In this document: in pieces, positions 33,601-56,200 of the stretch | Position numbering within the stretch: the stretch's first letter is position 1 | Layout of the letters: every line of letters begins with the position of its first letter | Assembly (NCBI RefSeq): GCF_029227915.1 | Contig: NC_079877.1 | Location: 23,957,851 to 24,021,850 of the forward strand | DNA: 64,000 nt | Source of the DNA: Hydractinia symbiolongicarpus | Lineage: Eukaryota; Cnidaria; Hydrozoa; Anthoathecata; Hydractiniidae | Reading direction: 5' to 3' | Notes under the pieces: generated by a model | Seen by the model: only the letters and a program-made list of their open reading frames with translations | Databases searched by the model: none | Told to the model about the DNA's origin: nothing | Position numbers and translations under genes: made by a program

Positions 33601-35219
33601 CTTCAATAATGCGCACCTGAAATATCTTTTGTATAAAGAAATTATTTGCTATGCTAAAAATCAAAGAAAAAAATGACTTAAAGTTCGGAATTTGAATGAA
33701 AAACATGCGCGTTCAAAAATTACTTATTTTTAGAAATTGAATATGTTACATTGCGTAACAACAACTGTTGTTCTTTTCGAATGTTACTGGCTTTTTATGT
33801 TTTTTATATAAATTCATTAGGTTGTACATCGCAGAAGTCGCCGGTGGCATGCTTCGAAAATGCTTGTCACAGGCACAGGTTAACATGAAGCAAAACTGTA
33901 CAGGAGACTCAATTGTTAGAGGCTTCGCAGAACATCTCCTCTCACAAAACCGAGGGCAGGGCTGACTTATTGCCTGCTGTGTTGTGTGGGAGACAGAACT
34001 TCTGGACTTCTTTTTAATACAATATACATTTTTTTTTCGATTATTATTACTAAACATATTTGATTTCTCTTTCCCCTTGTAAAAAGATTTTTTAAACTTC
34101 ATTTAACGTTTTTTCTTTGGTATTACATTATGAGAACATTTGTCCAAAAGCTGTATTAAGGTACAGGACACCTAACCTCTCCCATGTTCTGGTTATATTT
34201 AACTTGCAGGGGTGCGCACTCTTCTCGCAGTATTCTCTGTGACGATGAAGGTCGGACTAACTTGTGGCATGGTTCCAAATGGTCTTCCGTCTTTTGTCCA
34301 AGTCTCAGTGTAATGCACCATCCGAACATAAGAGTGTCAGTATGAAGAAAAGGAGCCGACTTTAATGTTCTCTATACCTTACGTTCTTCATAACAACACC
34401 GACCGTTTTTGATTGTGGCATTTATTCAAATTTCACAACAAAATTATGCCAGCAATTTTTTTTGCCAACGCAACTACAGTATCTTCGTGTTTTACGTCGG
34501 CAGTGTCGAATGCGACACTAACATGTGCAACCTAGTTCCCAGGCAGCTTGCTTTTATGAGCGCGAGGGAAGCAAAGTTGACTAATTATCGTTCATTGCGT
34601 ATTCACTTGACGAAGTAACCAACGTGAAGGTAGGTCAATGGGATTTGTAATTTATAAGTGGAATAAATATCAAATTTCGTGATTAAAACCGTTTCGCAAG
34701 GAATCACATATTTTTGACCACCGAAAAATTAAATTTGACCGGCCATTTTGGATCTCCGACGGTCAGTATGACCGGCAGTGGTCAAATATTTATTTTAAGC
34801 GCTGGGTATATATAGCTGGCTATACACTATACGGCTATAGTGTGCAGGTAGGATCCTGCGCTAAAAAGAGCTAAGATTTTTTTAAAGTTAAAACTATAAA
34901 ACTTGTATTAACTTGCCTTGCATGCAACTCCTTCTTGAACAGTGCAATTGCCTTCAGTTGTATTACCATAAATACAAGAATTGTTATACGTACAATTTAA
35001 GCAAGCCACAGTTAAATCCTTGCAATTTTGACTATGAGTGTACTTGTTCAAGCAATAAAATGTACTTTCTCCGTCGTTTCCAAAAGACGTTGGATTATCC
35101 TGGAGTTTTATGACAGGTGTTATAATGTTACTGGTCTTTACTAGCTGACAGAAGTATAAAATAACGGTAAAACGAATCATCATACATACAACAACAAGAC
35201 ATAAGGTTTTTGACCACAT
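30699..35219 (-). CDS. TM2D3: TM2 domain-containing protein 3 (almondex homologue)
   Basis: Five exons join in phase: 35219-34917, 31990-31898, 31326-31260, 31123-31048 and 30867-30699, giving 235 residues (human about 247). A signal peptide is followed by a luminal Cys-rich region (CLNKYTHSQNCKDLTVACLN, IPCVYCYQL, NCTVHARQHCLG, CNWTSGYRWSTTLLL). The last exon is the TM2 domain: ITLGGFGVDRFYLGHWQEGL, two transmembrane helices with the DRF motif between them, ending PADGSLYIF. The GGFG-x-DRFYLG-x-W and C-terminal PADGSLYIF match TM2D3, a Notch-linked membrane protein known in flies as almondex. Intron 1 uses a GC donor (CAAG|GCAAGT). Intron 1 is 2.9 kb and carries a repeat also found in ATP6V1A. 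The stop codon is one base from the TXNDC15 start. Confidence 0.9.
34452..34804 (-). repeat. Dispersed repeat, copy in TM2D3 intron 1
   Basis: About 350 bp, near-identical in inverse orientation to 39149-39477. Shared landmarks: a GCTTAAAATAAATATTT end, GATCCAAAATGGCC (as its complement), ACCTACCTTCACGTTGG, GCTGCCTGGGAACTAGGTTG and a GCAA-run-TTGC end. No ORF and no clear terminal inverted repeat. Confidence 0.85.
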
Positions 35220-36089
35220 CCATCACATCACTGTTAATCTGCCATCTTAAATCCTGTCTAACAAGAGTGTATTAAATTGGTTCTGACTTCATGAAACAGA
35301 CATAGAAGAATGGGGTGGTGCGCCCTATCCTATGGAATTTAATAAATTTTTTATATGGATTCTGCAGGTTTTACAGTTAGGAAACTTAGAAAGCGGTTTT
35401 TTCTCATACAACTTTTTGCTTTGGTTTTAGCATTTTGACCCATAAACAACAAAACGTAAAACATATTCCTTATTTCACAGAAAAGACTATTTTTTACAAA
35501 TATTTTCCTATTTCTTTAATTAGAATGCTAGCATCCTGTGTGTGGGAATAAATCCACTACCCTCGTTAATTAAAAAGAAAAGTTCCGTCACTTTTTCAGA
35601 ATATGGATTTAATTATTGATCCGATATCAGATTAAAAGATGTTCAAATTTCATAACAACAAAGAAAAAATAATAATCTTTTTAACAAAGAGTCTGCAGTT
35701 CCAGTATTGAAAGTTTTCATATTAAATTGTTAAAAGTTTTCATATTAAATTGTTTTCTGTTAAACGTCTTCTTCATCATAGCGCTTACTACATGGTAGAT
35801 CCTTATTTATTTCACAATCTTATGGGGCATAAAACAGGAGGCTATATATATTTAAGTCAAAAAAAAAATCCAGACCATTCTCGACTCTACTTTCGAGGTT
35901 GATCTCAAAGAGCTCTGGGTACGAGAATGCATGGCGGAACCAAAAATGTTTCTTATACAATCTTCTAGCGCATAAAAGAAGCCTGGAAATGAGGGTGTTG
36001 GTGTGCAGTCGTGGGCGCTATGGAATTACGGTCAAAACTACATTGCTGTCTTCCCGTGTCATCAGTTTCTCACACAGCAAGAATTCAAG
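35220..36089. promoter_or_regulatory. Divergent intergenic region between TM2D3 and ATP6V1A
   Basis: The two genes start head-to-head about 0.87 kb apart, so the interval probably holds both promoters. No TATA box or specific site is claimed. It contains a short duplicated AGTTTTCATATTAAATTGTT at 35710-35750. Confidence 0.4.
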
Positions 36090-44330
<8,241 letters not shown>

Positions 44331-47188
44331 ATGTGTTATTTAGTCACAAATTAGACAGAAAATAAAAAAAATGTTCTGTTAAATTTTTATTCAAGCTGTT
44401 TTTGTTGCATTAAAAAATAAAAATATAAAAAATCGTAAACTTCAACATCATGTTTTGTTTACACAAATAGTAGTTTTTTGTTGCAGGTAATTCACGATTT
44501 ATAGTCTTGCCAAGTCGTTTTTTACAAGTTAATTAAACAAAAAAACATTAAACGAAGAACTAAAAAATGCGGTTGAAGATGTCATTTTCATATTTATGTT
44601 TTTATAAGACTGATTTCACCTTTAAAATTTGTTTTAAATATTTCTTTTTGCATATATTTATCAACAAATTTTTGATACACTGAATTTTTTATTGAATTCT
44701 CTCCTGACCTGAATCTTAACATTTGCACGAAGCTGGTCTACACTGCTCCAAAACTTTGTGTTGACTGCATTTAGTTTTTTTTGCCAACTTACATTAACTA
44801 ACTTGTAATTTCAACCCGTCCTCCTTTTTTTTTAAGTTTTGTAGCTAACTTATAAGAAGAATAGTTTTTGATTATCTGAATCAGTGTAAGAAATACACGA
44901 ATATATATCATTTATAATTGACAACAGCATTGTATTAATTTATAAAGAAATGGAGAAGAGAAATGAATTTTAATTTTGAACTTTTGCTGATTTTAGTCTG
45001 AAACACGAACCAGTTTGTCAGTTTTTGTGACTTACACGAAAGTCGATCGCGGGTGAAACTTAAACGAAAGTGTTGTTACTATGTCCTGTACGATGGAGAA
45101 CACTTGAAAATGTTGGTTGTCAAAATAACAAACTGGGCAAACCGCAGAATAGGATTTGGTTTACTAAATAAGTAGCTACCGCCGTACGCATTTACCCTCC
45201 CTTCTTCGAAGTCATCTCACGTTGTTTTTATCAGAAAACAATCAAACGGCAACCCGACGTTAAGGTAGAGGGTTGAATCCTTAGACGTTGAGACTTTTCA
45301 TTCTGTGGGACATAAACTTCTGGATAGAAATTATTTTGAACTAGCAGATATTTTGATTTGTAAGTCATTCGCTTTTAGGGTATGGTGCTCAAAAATACTG
45401 AATCTGTAAACTTAAAAACTACTCCATGTTTTTGTGACTTTAGTGCTGTGCATTAGTTTTCCTCGTCCAATACATGATAAGACAATTTACTATAAAAAAA
45501 AGTTTCTCCGAATGGTCACAAAACAACAACCAAAATAAGAAATTCTTTAACACATTCGATGATGTTCTAATTGTGCCAACATCTTGGTTTGGGAAATCTC
45601 CTTCAACTAGATGTAAAATAACGATAAATTAAAAGCCAAGCAAGGATGCGTGAAGTAGATCATCGATGAGTGGACTAACTTGTAGCACTTATGTCTTGGA
45701 CAAGAATAAATTCATTCTCGTTTCAAAAGTTTTTGAAAAAAACAACGCCCTGTACAATGATTTTAATTTTTGTACTTTCACCTCGTCCCAAAAGCTTTTT
45801 ATTATTATTTTATATTCAGCAAACGGAAAGAATTCGCCTAAATACAGAAAACCTAACAAGCCCTCTGCGGACGAGGTTGTTTGTACTACTTACGCCCCCA
45901 TGTTCTTTACTTATAAAGCCTGAATACTCAAGAATGTGTGAAATTGGTAAAAATAGTTTTTAGAAAATTACGACTATCAATTCTAATCTTATTCTAAAGC
46001 ACAAAACAACTTTTTTTAATGAAAATGGAAAAGTCACAAATTTTTTTGCATTTTACGAACAGAATAAAAGTCATTAAGGTCATAATAAAAGATCTTGCAG
46101 ACATCACTTTTTTCAGCCGATGCTCTACGAAAATATGGTAAAAAAATCTCGAAATCCACAAAATTACTGCATATTGGAAGCCGACAATGTACTGGCTATT
46201 TAGGTTTTTGCACTCTTAGCATGTCCTGCACGTAAAGTTTTATTTTCAGTTAGTACCAGCTCTCTTTAGAAAGCAACCTCAAACCCAACCTACTCATTTT
46301 GCTTTCCGTTTTTAAAACGCTGCGAAGGAACTCTTGGTAACTAGATTTCTTGGAAAATCTTTAGCTTTTCTCATCATGATTTTCATCAAACCCTTCACGC
46401 ATACCAGTAACGACAAAATATCCTTTTCTACAGCTCATTACATGCCAGTAGTTAAAACATTAAAAGTTTTGAAAGGAAATAATTACCACTCATTATATCT
46501 ATTACAAATTCTGATTAGCTGCAGTTGAAAAGAATTAACAAACAATAATATCGACAAATTCGTTCAGATTGAGAAGTTATACAACAGACACGACTCTATA
46601 GCATCGTTAATGTTTCTTTAAAAAGTTTATCATTTCATATTATAAGTGGAAATTTTATTCTGAGGTGCTAATCCTGCAATTTTGCTTAATATATTTTAAG
46701 TATTAAATTTTATCGTCTAAAATCAAGTGAAGTCAAGAGTTATTATTAAATAATGTTTGTTTAATATACAAATACTGCTTTATTTTGATTATAATTATAC
46801 TTTGGCATGTATTTGCTTTTATTTTTATGAACATCTCAATTATGTGTACCCAGATTTATGTTTTAAACGCACGTGGACGTATATAGCATCGCTGCGAAGT
46901 TTATGAAGTGAAATGTATTTCAGGAGAAGTTGAAGAGTTGAAGTTGTTTGGATAAGCTCTGTTCTCGTTTTCGTGTCTCGGATTTAGTATTTTTTTCTAA
47001 CCATGGAAATTTAGATTTTGATTTTGATCTGGGTAGTTTTAAGTTATGACCAGTGAACTAAACTAAATTAGCAATTTAGTTTCCAGTCTCTTTTGGTGAT
47101 ACACCGACGAGGATATTGAAGAAAAGAAAGAGATACCTAGGTACGAAGTTGGGAATGTCTGTAATTTTAGATTTGTTTGTTTTTGTAG
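44331..47188. other. Intergenic DNA between ATP6V1A and TMTC4
   Basis: The first about 40 bases are the ATP6V1A 3' UTR with AATAAA. No further exon or repeat was recognised. Short ORFs near 45666-45963 lack any recognisable domain. A TTTTTGTAG splice-acceptor-like site at 47180-47188 precedes the TMTC4 start. Confidence 0.5.
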
Positions 47189-47201
47189 TTTTGCTAATGC
47201 A

Positions 47202-50200
47202 ATGGGATATGACATCAATGAGAATAAAATTGATACCTCCTCACAACATAAAGACTCAACATTGAACGATGAGAACTTACCTGTACCAAAATTAAGTGTA
47301 CATGTTTGTAGTTTTATAGTAGCTGTTGCCGCTGTGGCATGCTTCTGGACAAGTCAGTATGGGTCGTTTACCTTCGATGATAATTCTGCCATCTTATCAA
47401 ATAAAGATATTCAATCTAGAACACCTTTATTGAACATATTTGAAAATGATTTTTGGGGAAAAAACATTCGATCAAATTTAAGTCATAAAAGTTACCGACC
47501 ACTGACGGTTCTAACTTATCGACTAAACTATATACTTTCCGGTGGATACAAGCCATGGAGCTTTCGTTTTCTAAATATAGTATTACATGCATTGCATTCT
47601 GTGTTTTTATTACGTGTTTATTCAATTCTTCTTGGTGGTGTCAAAGTGGACGAGAATGGTAGCCGAGTTTTTACGGCACCGAAAGCAAGTTTGTTATGTG
47701 CAACACTATTTGCAATTCACCCAATTCATACGGAGAGCGTAAGTACTTCACGTGTTGTGTCTTGAGTGCAAAAAAAAGTAGCTTCAACCTCGGTCCCAGG
47801 ACAAGCTGTCTCTTTTTGCATATCGGACGGCCAGACGAACTTTCTCGTCGGACCTATAAATAAGCGCAGCACAAACGTGAGACAAAAACCCTGGGAACGA
47901 GGTTGAATTAAAGCCGATTTGTCGAAAACAGTGTTGGGACTGGTTTGATGAAAACAGTGTATTGAAGTCTACTGGAAATTTAAAGTGTTACATTTTTTTA
48001 TCACTTCACTCTAGGTAGCTGCCGTCGTGGGAAGAGCCGATTTGATTTGTGGAATATTATGTGCTGTTTCATTCCAATGTTACGTGAAACATTGTTATCT
48101 AAGTAAGAACGATTTTATCTTACTTTGCAGATATAGTTTTTTATCTTGCTTTGCCAAAATTCATTTATAAAGAACTTTTTTTTTCTTCTCCCAGGTTCCC
48201 ATAAAACATATTCGTCTTCTGGTAATTTTATTTTATCCATATTATGTGCATTTTTGGCAATGTTTGCTAAAGAACAAGGAATAACTGTCTTGGTAAGCCT
48301 ACAAGTCTGATGCAATACACATTCATGAATTTAGCTACGATGTTGTCACAACAGAGAAATATCTTCTGTATATCATGTCGGATACACTTGCTCTGTCAAA
48401 CCTGCCTGTCCTTATTAATTCTGAGCAAAATAGACATGTCTTTCTCCTAAGCAACTATTATTATGTCTACTTTGCTAGGGACTGTGCGTTGCATATGATG
48501 TTATCGTGGTTTTGAAAGCAAATTTCACTACACTACCAAAATACGTTAATGGAGAAGATAGTTCGGTACGTTCTAGAATTTTATACTGCAAATGTTAATA
48601 TTTTTAAAAACGTATGTCCATATAGATTCACCTAACCACCAAGCCAACTTCCATATGTATTTTATATATTGTTTTGTTTAACCAAACATCCAAAAATAAT
48701 TTTGTTGGACAATATAAATAGACCGGCCAGCGTTTATGATTTAAATGCCAGTGTAACTTTTCTGAGTTATAAAAAAATTACAAACTTGACCCCAAGGTTT
48801 CTCTTTTGCTCTCTGGAGTGTGGCTGGCGCGACAGTCACATATATAAGAAAAAGAAAATGAACGTCGGGGGACAAGCTTCAAAACTTCTTTGCGAATCAT
48901 CATGTTACCTGATAGTAAAGTAGAATAACTTTTGTTTGTTTTTGTTCAGTTTTTCTCGACAGCGAAGAGAAGCATTATACTAATGGTTTCAGCTGTATTT
49001 ATGCTGATATTCCGAATGAATATTATGGGTTCATCGCCTCCAACTTTTCAGTATGACGACAACCCGGCATCTTTTCAAGAATCGTTTATTATGAGAGTAA
49101 GTGTGACCAAGGGACATTTCTATTCTGCGATATGATTGGCGCGAAATAATATGTCGTCGAAAAACGCGCTCAACACGCAGCCGCAATTTTCTATATATAT
49201 ATTTCTTATTCATTTTTTGGATGAAGGAATAAACTTAACTATCAATATAAGGACATTTGTAATATGAGAGAGAATACAGAGCTGATTCTTAGATACTTTT
49301 GTCTGTGAAGTAAAATTTAAAAAGGGGTTTAAAGCTTTCTAATTAGTCAAGTTAAAACTAAAACATATTTTTTTTTAGGTTCTTAACTACAATTATTTGT
49401 ATTCCATAAATTTATGGATTTTGGTTAATCCATGGTGGCTATGTTTTGATTGGTCAATGGGCTGCGTTCCTGTCATTACCTCAGTGTCTGATGTTCGGTT
49501 ATTAGCACCGTTATTCATGATCGTTGTACTTATCTGTTTAGCATTAAAAGTGTTGGTGTTATTGGACACACATGTTGGGAGGTGAGTTTTTGTTGTTGTA
49601 AGAAGATATGCAGAAATGGTTTCCTTTTGCACCATCTTTCATCTCTGTCTCCAAAGGATCATACCCTTAGATGTGAACATTTGACGCCCGCTTCTACCAT
49701 TACCATTATTTAGGATCTCCATAAAAGGGAGCACTAGGGTCAACCTTGTAAGTGGAATCGAAATATGCCACAGAAGCAAAATCCTTAGAGACAAGATTGC
49801 AGTAATAGTACCAGGCTAAATTTTTATCTTACATATAACAAAGAGAATAAAGAACCCCGGCGACTAGGCTAGATATGGTTTCTTTGCAACCTACATAACA
49901 TGGATGAAAATTTCCTTTTCACTTCAATCGCATATCAACCTGATTCTAAATACAGGTAGTCTGGTCATAAGATTGCTACAGAATTACAATTCTTTGTTTA
50001 TGACAGTTTTGTTCAAATTTAGATGTCTTGCAATGTCTTTTGCTTTCTTGGTGATACCATTTCTTCCAGCCATGAATATCTTTTTTCGAGTTGGATTTGT
50101 TGTAGCAGAACGAAATTTATACTTATCATCAATTGGTTTTATCATGCTTATTGTGATCGGAGCTGCTGTGCTATGTTCACACTCTCTTGGAAAGCAGGTA

Positions 50201-53200
50201 ATTCTTTTGTTTATCAACTTCGTTCTCATGGATATTCCGTTGGAATAAAATAAGAAATAAACCCTGGGTTTTTTTTGCACAAACTCTGTTAAATATTAGA
50301 ATGCGCATAACCTAGTCCTTAGAAGCTATGACTCCAACTGTGGGGCTATTTTTATCCAATTCTTGATATTTGAGGTACATAATCCGCCATCTAAGGGTTA
50401 AGGCGGATCCTTCTTATGTGCACGCTCAACGGCGTTATTTTCTTTAAAAGTGCGTGGTCAAACTATCATGGACAGACAGATCATCCGATTTGGTTACCCG
50501 ATTATGTTATCATACCGTAATTTATGACCGGTCATTGTCGATATAATAAAAGTAATCTGCTTCCGTTTTGTTTCAGCTAACAAAATCATCTCTACTGTTA
50601 TTGGTTGTACTATTCACAATTCGTACAATACATGTAAGTATACATCACAACTTAGTGGTTGTACTATTCACAATTCGTACAATACATGTAAATATACATC
50701 ACAACTTGGCATATCCAAAAATAGAATGTTTAAAAACCTACCGGCTTTAGCGTTTGCAAGAATGAAAGAATGATTTGAACTCTTAACCTACGTGACTTTG
50801 TTTTTAGAGGACAAATGATTGGTTAAATGAAACTGATTTGTTTACGTCTGGTTTAAAGGTGTGTCCTCTCAATGCCAAGGTAAGATTTCAAAGTTTTTTT
50901 TAAAAAAAATGACCGTTGGTCTACATTTTATACATGCATTTTATACTAAACCTTGTTCTTGTATGATTCTGCACGAAATCATCTCAACCATTAAAAAATA
51001 GCGGAAATACGGGATTTGAGAGGAAGAGGTTGCCAACGTTTCCTTAAACATTTTAAGGAGGATGCATTATTACCCAATCTAGGACAGTTAATTCTCAGAT
51101 TCCCTCTCGACTTTTGTAGGTGCATTACAATATAGGAAAATGCCACCAAGATGGCGGAAACGCTGACAAAGCCCTAGCATCGTACATTGAAGCCATAAGG
51201 TTGGTAGATGTATACTTTTCGTTTTATTATGTGCCTCTTTTTAATCCTACTATTCGGATTTGATTTTATCACTTCGCAGCCTAAAAAAACAAAATCCAAA
51301 AATACTAGTCTTTTTTGCGTTATCATGTAAAAAAAAAAGAAAAAACACAGGTTACTAACAGTGGCAACGTAAATCCAAGGCAAAAAAAGACATGAAAATG
51401 CAATTATAAAATTGGAAACAAGATGTATGAATGTGCTAACTTGGTCACCAGACCTCTTTTGGATATCCACGCTCCTTATCAGTACTAGCTTACGGTTAGG
51501 ATTTAATTAAAAACAATGGGTACGATGTTGTAAACTGTAATGTACTTATTCCGATAGGTTGTCGCCGAAATATGATCAACCCATGAATAACTTGGGAAAT
51601 ATCTACAAAGTGAGTTACCACTTTAGAATTGTTTATGTTAAGTCAGTTTTTTTTTGTTCATCGTGTTTATTGGTTCGTTACAGGAGAAGGGTATGCTAAA
51701 AGAAGCTGAACACTACCACAAGCTGTCTGTTAACGTTAAGTAAGTCAAACCGCTTTTGTTTATATCTTGTTTACATTCAAGATTCATTATATTTAGTATT
51801 GGGACATCCTTCTGTCGTCATCGGCACCATTTTTTAATTTCTTTTTGTCCATTCTTCTGATTTTTAAAGCGGCATAAGTCAGGTGTATTGTTTGTAAAGA
51901 CATTCTTGTTCTAACGCCTCGTTTCTTTTTTCGATATCAATATCGAAAAAATATCGATATCAAAACGATCTTAAAAAAAGGGACAAGGCACCCTAGCGAG
52001 GATGTTGTTGAGGAAAATGCAATCGAATTTAGATGGGTTGTAAAGATCGCCGATATGCAACCGACTGGTGGCCTTGTTGTAGTAGAGCGATTGTTCCAGG
52101 TACTGGACTTAATCCCCGGCCGAGTCATGTCAGAGACTGTACAAATTTTGAATCGATCCTTTTTTCTGCGTAACGTTCAGCATGAGAATAGGATTCATAT
52201 CTTAGGCGGTTGTCTAGTTGAGCACCTCCTTTGCTTGCGCGCCATCCGTAGCTCAAATGATTGCGTTAAATGCACTAGCACCCTTTTACAAAACAAATGA
52301 TAGTAATAGTAATGCCTTCGTAATTATGTTTTTTTGTACTAGCGAAAAAAAAAACGAAATCTAAAAGATTTTACATGCTGAGAAAGAACGCATTGAGTTT
52401 CTATTTCTGTATTAGCCTTATTCATATCACGGGGAAATGGTGACGAGTAAGACACTTGTCGGGAAAAAATAAATATCTCGGAAGTGATATCATTGCCTGA
52501 CCGACTGAGTTTTTATTTCTGTAAATTATTTTTCAGTCCAAAGTTTGCAACAGGTTGGATGAACCTTGGTACGGTGAAAGCAGATTTGAAAAAGAAACAG
52601 GTTTGAATTATTCAATTTTAAGTTCTGACCTCCATAGTTAGCTATAGTTATTCCGAATGAAATTCACTTATCACATCTAGTCCGCATAAACGCTTCTGAG
52701 AAACTCAGTATATTTCCATACATCTGAAAGATCGGTCACTGATGAAAATCTTATATTCTTTCTTACTTTTCAAGGGAGCTAATTTTTCTATTTTTTAAAG
52801 GCAAGGGGTTTATCCCCCTTCTTTTTAAATAAGTAGCATGAGAAAATAGCAATTTTTTATCTTTAAAATCAAACCATTGCACGGAATTTTTCGATTTTCA
52901 AAGCGTCTTTCTAGAGGCTCTACTCTTTAATTATTCTTCCCTCAGACAATACGGTCATAGTTTTTTCGTCACGGGGACACTAAATATACCCCCTCCCAAA
53001 CCTTTTGGCCAATGAGACGTTATTACGCAAAATGCTCTTCCCCTCTCTCTCCAAAGAAGAACCAAAAACTTCTACGGCACTTATCTGCCTACGTTTCCCG
53101 CTCATTTCGTTAACGTTATTCTTTTTAGGAGGCCGTCCATTGTTATACACGAGCGGTGACACTTAAACGAAAATATCCTGACGCATATTACAACTGGGGA

Positions 53201-56200
53201 AATTTAGTAAGCGTAAATTTATCATTAGAATTTTATTTGCAAAACCTACATCAGAGGTAATCGATCTGAAAAAAAACCACTTTTGTTTCATGTTTAGCAT
53301 TTGGATTATAAAGAGTTTGATGCAGCTTTAGAGAAATTTAACATGGCCATCCAATTGAAGCAAGATCATCTTCAAGCCTGGCAAAACAAGTTAATGTTGC
53401 TTGGGGATCTAGGTAACTTTCTCTTTCTATCTTTGTTCTTTGATTTGTTGGGTGTACGCGCATTTTTCTTATATACAAATTAAAAACCTGAGGTTGTCTG
53501 TTCTTTTTTTTTCGAGACTTTTTTAGCCTGATTGTTAACTTCAAAATGTCGAGTGAAAAGAAAGGACTCCAAGTAAGCGGTAGCTTGTGAAGGTGAATTG
53601 CAAGAAAATTTACATTTAGTCCAGTCGTCAAAGTAAAAAAACACACTGACCTGGAAAAAAATGATATAAAGCTGAAATTTGGCACACTTACTTCTTTTAA
53701 TATGTAGATTACCAGAAAAAAAAGCCCCGTCAATAGCATTTGTAGAAAATGAGATATGCGCCATTTTTAAAAGTGGTAGATTTCCAAATTTTCGAAAAAC
53801 GAAAAGTGTTCAATTTGAAACCAATCAATTTAGAACAAAAAGTATTATCAACCCAACTCTCAAAAATCATTATTTTTAAAGTCATGGACTTTCTTTATTA
53901 GTTTTTATCCTAAAAAAGTAAGAATATGTATACAAATATGTGAAATTAAAATGCTTCAAATATATCAAAAATGTTCTTCTTCTCTTCTTCATCTTCCAAA
54001 TTATCTTTGATTATCACCATTGCATACCTAAAAAAGAGTAATTAATAAGACAAACGTTGGCTCCTTTGCTGACCTGACTCCTTATAAGAGACTTGCCTTT
54101 GAAAATGAATTATGCAAAGCGGACCTCTTTATTTTCATATGTTTTACCGTGACATTCTCCACAAGACTGCATACAACTCAGACCATGTTTTCTGCACGAG
54201 CACAAATTTGTTGAACAGGGTGACTTCGAATTAGCCTTGCAGTTGCATTTAATGATTTTTAGGAGGCTATCAGCAAGATATTTTTTTCCCTTTCCAAAAG
54301 GTGCCAATGATGTACAAAAAGAATATGCTCTCGGATAGGGTCCCATTTCTGACAGACAACTTTCATGTTCCAGGCCTTATCCAACCTCTCTTGAAAGAAG
54401 TAAACATCTTCATGATGTTCTTGCCAGTGGTATAGAAGCATCATTGCGACATCGGTATCATCGACAACTGTTACAGCTGTTTTTTGGTTGTTTGTTTCGG
54501 CTTCTTTTAGTGCCTACGCGACGATTGTTGTATCAGCATCACCTTCACAAATCTTCACTGTTTGCCCGTATTGCTGAAGTGTTATGCTGATATGCCTGAT
54601 GAAACGTGTTTTGTTATCTTCGTTACTGAGAAAACTCTCTTGTGTAAATGATACTTATTTAAAACCAACAATATCAACATTGGGGCATCGTTCTCCACCA
54701 CCGCATCTGCTCATTTTATTTCGTGCTAGGACCATCATATCCATGAAAGACAATGGTCCAAGATATGTAGCGCCGTCGAACGTAACTAACGTAAACTTGC
54801 GATAGTTCATCAAAAGTAGAATGTTTGATCCAACGGACTCTATGCAAGCGCTCCACCATCGACTACGAAAAGAGGATCAATTTGTAAATGATTTTTTCCC
54901 ACTGTTCATCTTTCATAACAGCTTTACGTAATGAGGGCTTATCATGTTTTCTCATTAAGCCATGTTTAAAGAGGGACATTGGCTCTTGTGTTAGTTCGTA
55001 AGCAAAAAATTCTTCGATGTCTTCTTTTTCCCTTTGCGCTATGGCTACCAATCGTGTGAACAGCATCGTTGGGTTGACAATGACAGATGCTTTATTTAAT
55101 TGGACTTTGGATTGCAAGAAAATTATAGGCTTAACCTGGTCCTTCCGCTTGATTGTGCATTCAAATATTGAAAGGTTGTCCAACTTTGCTTGTATTATTT
55201 CTCCGATCTCTTCAGCAATTTCACAGTAGATACCATCAATTTCATCAGACGTCAAGCACAAAGAAAGCAAATGAAGATTTGTGTCTTCATAAACAAACAG
55301 ACTTCTTTGCTGTAGCCAATCTATGAAGATCTTGCAATCTGTATAATCTTTAGGGCGTCTTGCCGCCCCCATCTCGACATGTTGCTCGCTTGCTTTGACA
55401 GTAAAGCCAGAGACGCCAATCATTCCTTCATGAATGGAGGCGCTTGAAATCAAGCTAAGAACCCAAAGGTTCCACACATCGCCATTCATTTCTCGTCCTC
55501 TGGAGACCTCCTCTGATTTTGATTGATCTCATGAGAGTCTGCTCGATCATAAAGTCAGATCGTAAAGCTGCTAAATAACGGTTAGATCTTCGAACAGCAT
55601 TTGAACCTTGTTAAAATTTCTGGTGGAGACAATGTTTTTGTCCCTGGAGGGCAACCATTTGTTAAAGGTACAGTCGTGCACTCTTGGCATATGTCCCGTG
55701 GCTGCAAACAACTTTAACTTTCCTTGGTAACTTCGAAATGAAGAGGCAGTTAGACGTCCTTTCTGCAATCATATACTTCTTGATTGTTGCGATGTATTTT
55801 AAGCATGATATCCACAATTTTGCGGTTCGAGACTTCGGTTTGGTTTTTTCAACCAACTCTTTACGAAAAGTTGCAACTTCATCAGGATTTAACTTCTCTC
55901 CAATTTCTTTGCTATCTTTGAAGTTCAGAGAAATCATCGTTGCACCCAACAATCTCTTCTGCAAGTATTTTCATCAATGCAGACTCAGCAAGAAAATGTG
56001 CACGCACGCAATGCTCTTGAAATTGCTTTTCCAGAAATCATGTGGACCACAGTGTGTTCTGCATACACCTGCAAAAACAATTCTTCCAGACCAGATCCTT
56101 TCATTTCATCCAATTAGGTCTCATACTCGCGTCTGAGATAATTTATAAATCTTATAAAAAAAAGACAGATTCTTGTCGACAGGATTGATTTCACTTTTAA

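Noticed and set aside
33768-34102. Overlapping ORFs on both strands
   Set aside because: Short, no recognisable domain, inside TM2D3 intron 1; no splice-consistent exon.
45666-45963. Two overlapping ORFs of 85 and 90 residues
   Set aside because: No domain, no conserved motif, AT-rich composition; likely chance.
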